DNA from: Mycobacterium sp. Z3061
Lineage (GTDB): Bacteria > Actinomycetota > Actinomycetes > Mycobacteriales > Mycobacteriaceae
Length of the DNA stretch: 64,000 nt
Direction: 5' to 3'
NCBI RefSeq assembly: GCF_031583025.1
Contig: NZ_CP134062.1
Coordinates: forward strand, 3,348,001 to 3,412,000
The notes below the pieces were generated by a model, which saw only the letters and a program-made list of their open reading frames with translations, made no database searches and had not been told where the DNA came from. A program made the position numbers and the translations under genes. Shown in pieces: positions 61,002 to 64,000 of the stretch. Each line of letters opens with the position of its first letter. Position 1 is the first letter of the stretch.

Positions 61002-62182
61002 CGTGCCGGCACCGGAAACGTCAGCGGCAGCGCTTCGACCGAGCGCAGCGCGGCGGTGTACTTCAGCTCGGTGCCGGGCGGAATCTCGTAATCCGGTATG
61101 CGCCGGTGGAACTCACGCAAGGCCACCCGAAGTTCCATCCGGGCCAGGTGCGATCCGAGGCAGCGGTGCGGACCCCCGCCGAACGCCCGGTGCCGGTTCG
61201 GGGTCCGGCTGAAATCCACCCGCTCGGGGTCCGGGAACTCGGCGGGGTCGGTGTTGGCCGCACCGAGCAGCGGGCTGACCCGCTCGCCCTTGCTGATGGG
61301 GCAGCCGCCGACCTCGACATCCTGCATCGCAACCCTGGCGACCCCGGGCACCGGTGTCTCCCACCGCAACAGTTCCTCGATGGCGTGCGGCAGGATGTCG
61401 GGCTGCTCGACCAGCTGATGGCGATGCTCGGGATGCCGGGCCAGGTAGACGAAGAAGCAGTCCAGCGAGTCCGTCACCGTGTCCAGCCCGGCGATCAGGA
61501 ACAGGAAGCAGATGTCGAGCAACTCCTCGCGGGACAGCGCCGCGCCGCCGTCCTCTTTGAAATGCGTCGCGATCATCGCGGACAGCACGTCGTCGCGCGG
61601 GGTGGCGATGTGGTCGTCGATGGCGCGGTTGAAATATTCGTAGATCTGTTCGGCGACCTTGGCCGAGGCTTCGTGACGGTCGTCGTACCCGGTGGACCCC
61701 TCGGGCCGGATCACGCCGTCCTTCCATTCCAGGAATTTGTCGAGATCTTCCAGTGGCAGGCCGAGCAGCTGCAGGAAGACGGTGCAGGGCAGCGGCACCG
61801 CGAACTCTTCGTGAAAGTCGCAGGATCCCCGGTCCGCGAAGCGGTCGATCATCTCGTTCACCAGCGCGGCGACCTGGGGTTCCCGCCGGGCCATCTCCCG
61901 CGGCGTGAAGAGTGGATCGAGGATTCGCCGGTACTTCGCGTGCTCGGGCGGGTCGACCTGCAGCGGGATCAGTGGTCGCAGGTTGCCCAGATCGACCGCG
62001 TCCATGTTGGACGAGAACAGGTCCGTGCGCTTGAGCGCCATCTCGATGTCCGAGAGCCGGCTGAGCACCACCGCCTGGGGCGACCGGAAGACCGGGGCCG
62101 ACTCGCGCAGCGCCTTGTACATCGGCTGGGGCTCGGCAAGACCCATCACGGCCTGGTCGACGAATGATTCCGCTTCTGTCAT
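60998..62182 (-). CDS. Cytochrome P450
   Basis: 394 residues from ATG 62182, SD AGAGG. The I-helix reads FLFLIAGLDTVTDSLDCFFV (AGxDT), the K-helix EELLRW (ExxR), and the heme loop RAFGGGPHRCLGSHLARMEL contains the FGxGxHxCxG cysteine. The 3' end overlaps the ferredoxin gene. It hydroxylates a small hydrophobic substrate, possibly a fatty acid or steroid; the CYP family cannot be named from sequence alone. It is divergent from the LLM oxidoreductase, with a 241-bp intergenic region. Confidence 0.9.
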   Translation of the reverse strand: MTEAESFVDQAVMGLAEPQPMYKALRESAPVFRSPQAVVLSRLSDIEMALKRTDLFSSNMDAVDLGNLRPLIPLQVDPPEHAKYRRILDPLFTPREMARREPQVAALVNEMIDRFADRGSCDFHEEFAVPLPCTVFLQLLGLPLEDLDKFLEWKDGVIRPEGSTGYDDRHEASAKVAEQIYEYFNRAIDDHIATPRDDVLSAMIATHFKEDGGAALSREELLDICFLFLIAGLDTVTDSLDCFFVYLARHPEHRHQLVEQPDILPHAIEELLRWETPVPGVARVAMQDVEVGGCPISKGERVSPLLGAANTDPAEFPDPERVDFSRTPNRHRAFGGGPHRCLGSHLARMELRVALREFHRRIPDYEIPPGTELKYTAALRSVEALPLTFPVPAR

Positions 62183-62423
62183 GCCTCTCAGCCTGACATC
62201 GCTCTGAGCGACGGGCAATCCTTGTCTTGCAAAAATTAGTAAGTTAGACAACTTGGCCCGCCGGCCCGCCGTTGCACCCCTCCATCACGCTTTGCGATGG
62301 CGGTCATCTCGAAGGTGTATGGCTTGTGGAAATAAAGAGCCGCGATTGCGAGTTACGTTTTACGCATGCTCTATCGGCGCAGCGCCAACTGATCTGAATT
62401 GGCAACGACCACAAGAGGTTTGA

Positions 62424-63227
62424 ATGATATCACCACGCCGGATCCGGGTCGGGGCCCAGTTGCGGCCGGGGGGCGCGCCCAGCTACGCCACGTGGCGTCA
62501 GGCGGTGCTCGACGCCGAAGCCATGGGTGCCGACGTGATCTTCGGGTACGACCACTTCCACAAGCCGGGCGCCCAGGCACCAGCGCCGGTGCCCGAGTGC
62601 GGCGAAGTCTCCAACTTCGAAGGATGGACCGCGCTGGCGGCGTGGGGCGAAATGACCACCCGCGCCGAAATCGGCCTGCTGGTCACCGGTGTGGGATACC
62701 GCAACCCCGACCTGCTGGCCGACATGGCACGCACGGTGGACCACATCAGCGGGGGGCGGCTCATTCTCGGCCTGGGCGCGGGTTGGTACGAAAAGGATTA
62801 CAGTGCATACGGATACGATTACCCGAGTGCGGGGGACCGGTTCCGCGCTCTGGTCGACGCGCTGGCGCGGATCGAGTATCGACTGGCGCGTCTGGTTCCG
62901 GCGCCGCTGCGTGAAATCCCGATCCTCATCGACGGTTCCGCTGATGACAGGACCCTGCCGCTGGTCGCCGGCTTCGCCGACATCTGGCACAGCGCCGAGC
63001 CCATCGATGAGTTCCGACGCCGGGACGATCTGCTCAAGTCGTATGCCGAAGCGGCGCAACGCGATGATTCGGCGATTGAGCGTGCGGTGTTGTGGCGGGG
63101 CCCGAGCGAGGCCGACCTCTTCCGCAAAGAAGGCGCGACGCTGTTCACCGCGGAACTCACGCCGAGCGAAAACGGTTACGACTTGACCCCACTCGCCGAA
63201 TTGATCGCCTGGCGCGACGGGGTGTAG
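62424..63227 (+). CDS. LLM-class (luciferase-like) flavin oxidoreductase, probably F420-dependent
   Basis: 267 residues from ATG 62424, SD AAGAGG. The TIM-barrel luciferase-like fold shows AVLDAEAMGADVIFGYDHFH, AEIGLLVTGVGYRNPDLLAD, TVDHISGGRLILGLGAGWYE, DYSAYGYDYPSAGDRFRALV and IPILIDGSADDRTLPLVAGF. Mycobacteria have many F420-dependent members. It is a short version (typical length 280-350). It probably reduces or oxidises an intermediate related to the P450 or the following amidohydrolase. Confidence 0.85.
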   Translation: MISPRRIRVGAQLRPGGAPSYATWRQAVLDAEAMGADVIFGYDHFHKPGAQAPAPVPECGEVSNFEGWTALAAWGEMTTRAEIGLLVTGVGYRNPDLLADMARTVDHISGGRLILGLGAGWYEKDYSAYGYDYPSAGDRFRALVDALARIEYRLARLVPAPLREIPILIDGSADDRTLPLVAGFADIWHSAEPIDEFRRRDDLLKSYAEAAQRDDSAIERAVLWRGPSEADLFRKEGATLFTAELTPSENGYDLTPLAELIAWRDGV

Positions 63228-63267
63228 CCACTCAGTCCCGGATGTATGGCCGGCCAAAGATCTAACG

Positions 63268-63285
63268 TTGCTATTATTACAGCAA
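63268..63285. promoter_or_regulatory. Imperfect dyad TTGCTATTATTACAGCAA, candidate operator
   Basis: An 18-bp dyad (7 of 9 positions match between half-sites, TTGCTATTA and TTACAGCAA) lies 30 bases upstream of the D-aminoacylase-type gene in an otherwise GC-rich gap. AT-rich dyads of this size are typical of TetR or GntR operators, and it might overlap the promoter. The regulator is not in the window. Confidence 0.4.
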
Positions 63286-63314
63286 TAGAGTGCAGCCGGT
63301 ACCGGGAGGCGGTC

Positions 63315-64000
63315 ATGACCTACGACCTGATCGTTCGGGGCGGCACCGTGGTGGACGGTACCGGCTCGCCGCCGGTTACCGCGGACGTGGCGGTGCGCGA
63401 CGGTGTGATCGTCGACGTCGGCCGGGTCAGCGGCAGCGCCAGGCGCACCATCGAGGCCGACGGGCTCACCGTCACACCGGGTTTTGTCGACGTCCATACG
63501 CATTTCGACGGCCAGGCCACCTGGGATCCCCACCTGACGCCCTCGTGCTGGCACGGCGTCACCACCGCGATCATGGGCAACTGCGGCATCGGTTTCGCGC
63601 CGGTGCGGCCGGATCGGCACGAATGGCTGGTCGACCTGATGGAAGGGGTCGAAGACATCCCGGGCTCGGCGCTGTCCGAGGGCATTACCTGGGAGTGGGA
63701 GTCATTCGGCGAATATCTGGACGCGCTGGCCCGGATGCCCCGGGCGGTCGACGTGGGGGCGCAGATTCCCCATGCGGCCGTCCGCGGCTTCGTGATGGGG
63801 GACCGGGCTCAAGAGTCCGCCACGGGCGCGGACATCGAGGCGATGAGCCGGATCGTCGGAGACGGCCTGCGCGCTGGAGCGCTCGGAATGTCGTTCGGCC
63901 GCACGGCCGGCCATCGCAGCGCGTCAGGGGAACCTGTGCCGGGTACCTATTCGGAGGAAGCTGAGCTCGCGGCCCTGATGGGCGTCATGGCGGACGTGGG
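63315..64000 (+). CDS. N-acyl-D-amino-acid deacylase-type amidohydrolase (partial, runs off window)
   Basis: Only the first 228 codons are in the window; the frame stays open to base 64000. It starts at ATG 63315 with SD GGGAGG. Amidohydrolase-3 motifs: LIVRGGTVVDGTGSPPVTAD, VTPGFVDVHTHFDGQATWDP (HxH metal site) and TTAIMGNCGIGFAPVRPDRH (GNCG). These are typical of D-aminoacylase/N-acyl-D-Glu deacylases of about 580 residues. The enzyme hydrolyses an amide or ester, maybe in the pathway of the upstream LLM enzyme. Confidence 0.85.
   Translation, partial: MTYDLIVRGGTVVDGTGSPPVTADVAVRDGVIVDVGRVSGSARRTIEADGLTVTPGFVDVHTHFDGQATWDPHLTPSCWHGVTTAIMGNCGIGFAPVRPDRHEWLVDLMEGVEDIPGSALSEGITWEWESFGEYLDALARMPRAVDVGAQIPHAAVRGFVMGDRAQESATGADIEAMSRIVGDGLRAGALGMSFGRTAGHRSASGEPVPGTYSEEAELAALMGVMADV

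Overview
The window looks like chromosomal DNA from a Mycobacterium or Mycolicibacterium-type actinomycete. The evidence is high GC content, a PPE-type protein with a PE-PPE hydrolase domain, an MmpL transporter, a WS/DGAT acyltransferase, many FadD-like adenylating enzymes, GAF-ANTAR regulators, and close relatives (recognised from memory, not searched) of the M. tuberculosis proteins PknF, Rv1747, FadD1, Rv1751, FabG3/Rv2002, DesA3 and MgtA. No rRNA, tRNA, CRISPR array or intact mobile element was found.

Region 1 (1-12.6 kb) looks like a stress and lipid island. It starts with the tail of a type III polyketide synthase overlapping a membrane methyltransferase. Four GAF-ANTAR (RNA-binding antiterminator-type) regulators follow, two of them flanking a minus-strand block of STAS protein, PhaC-like hydrolase/AMP-ligase fusion and fatty-acyl-AMP ligase. 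A short ribosome-hibernation-type protein and a DesA3-like desaturase, translationally coupled to an unknown 76-residue protein, complete it. Two tandem hairpins lie in the leader of the acyl-AMP ligase.

Region 2 (12.6-15 kb) is a scar: a truncated IS21-family left end with an istA remnant, fused to a TetR remnant, then a decayed PEP-synthase C-terminus. Region 3 (15-24.9 kb) holds a molybdopterin oxidoreductase, two very small genes, and the kinase PknF plus FHA-ABC exporter pair. That pair is split here by a secreted Cys-repeat protein and a DUF1254-type protein; an M48 protease follows.

Region 4 (25-36 kb) is catabolic or lipid metabolism: an AMP-ligase/class II aldolase fusion and an amidohydrolase separated by a 21-bp perfect inverted repeat, then a CBS protein, an HSL-type esterase, two SDRs, a NYN RNase-like protein, and a TetR-fadD1 operon. 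Region 5 (36-47 kb) has an AT-richer gap, a tiny lipoprotein with a strong terminator, the PPE hydrolase, redox and sugar enzymes, an iron alcohol dehydrogenase, a TetR/enoyl-CoA hydratase pair, an MgtA-like mannosyltransferase and a DUF4344 lipoprotein peptidase.

Region 6 (47.5-64 kb) has MmpL-SDR, an ABM-domain membrane protein, a large LuxR regulator divergent from a frameshifted FAD monooxygenase, a WS/DGAT enzyme, a class III adenylate cyclase, a YbjQ-type pair, a P450-ferredoxin operon, an LLM oxidoreductase, and a D-aminoacylase-type amidohydrolase running off the end. Start codons were chosen by eye from Shine-Dalgarno (SD) position and family start.
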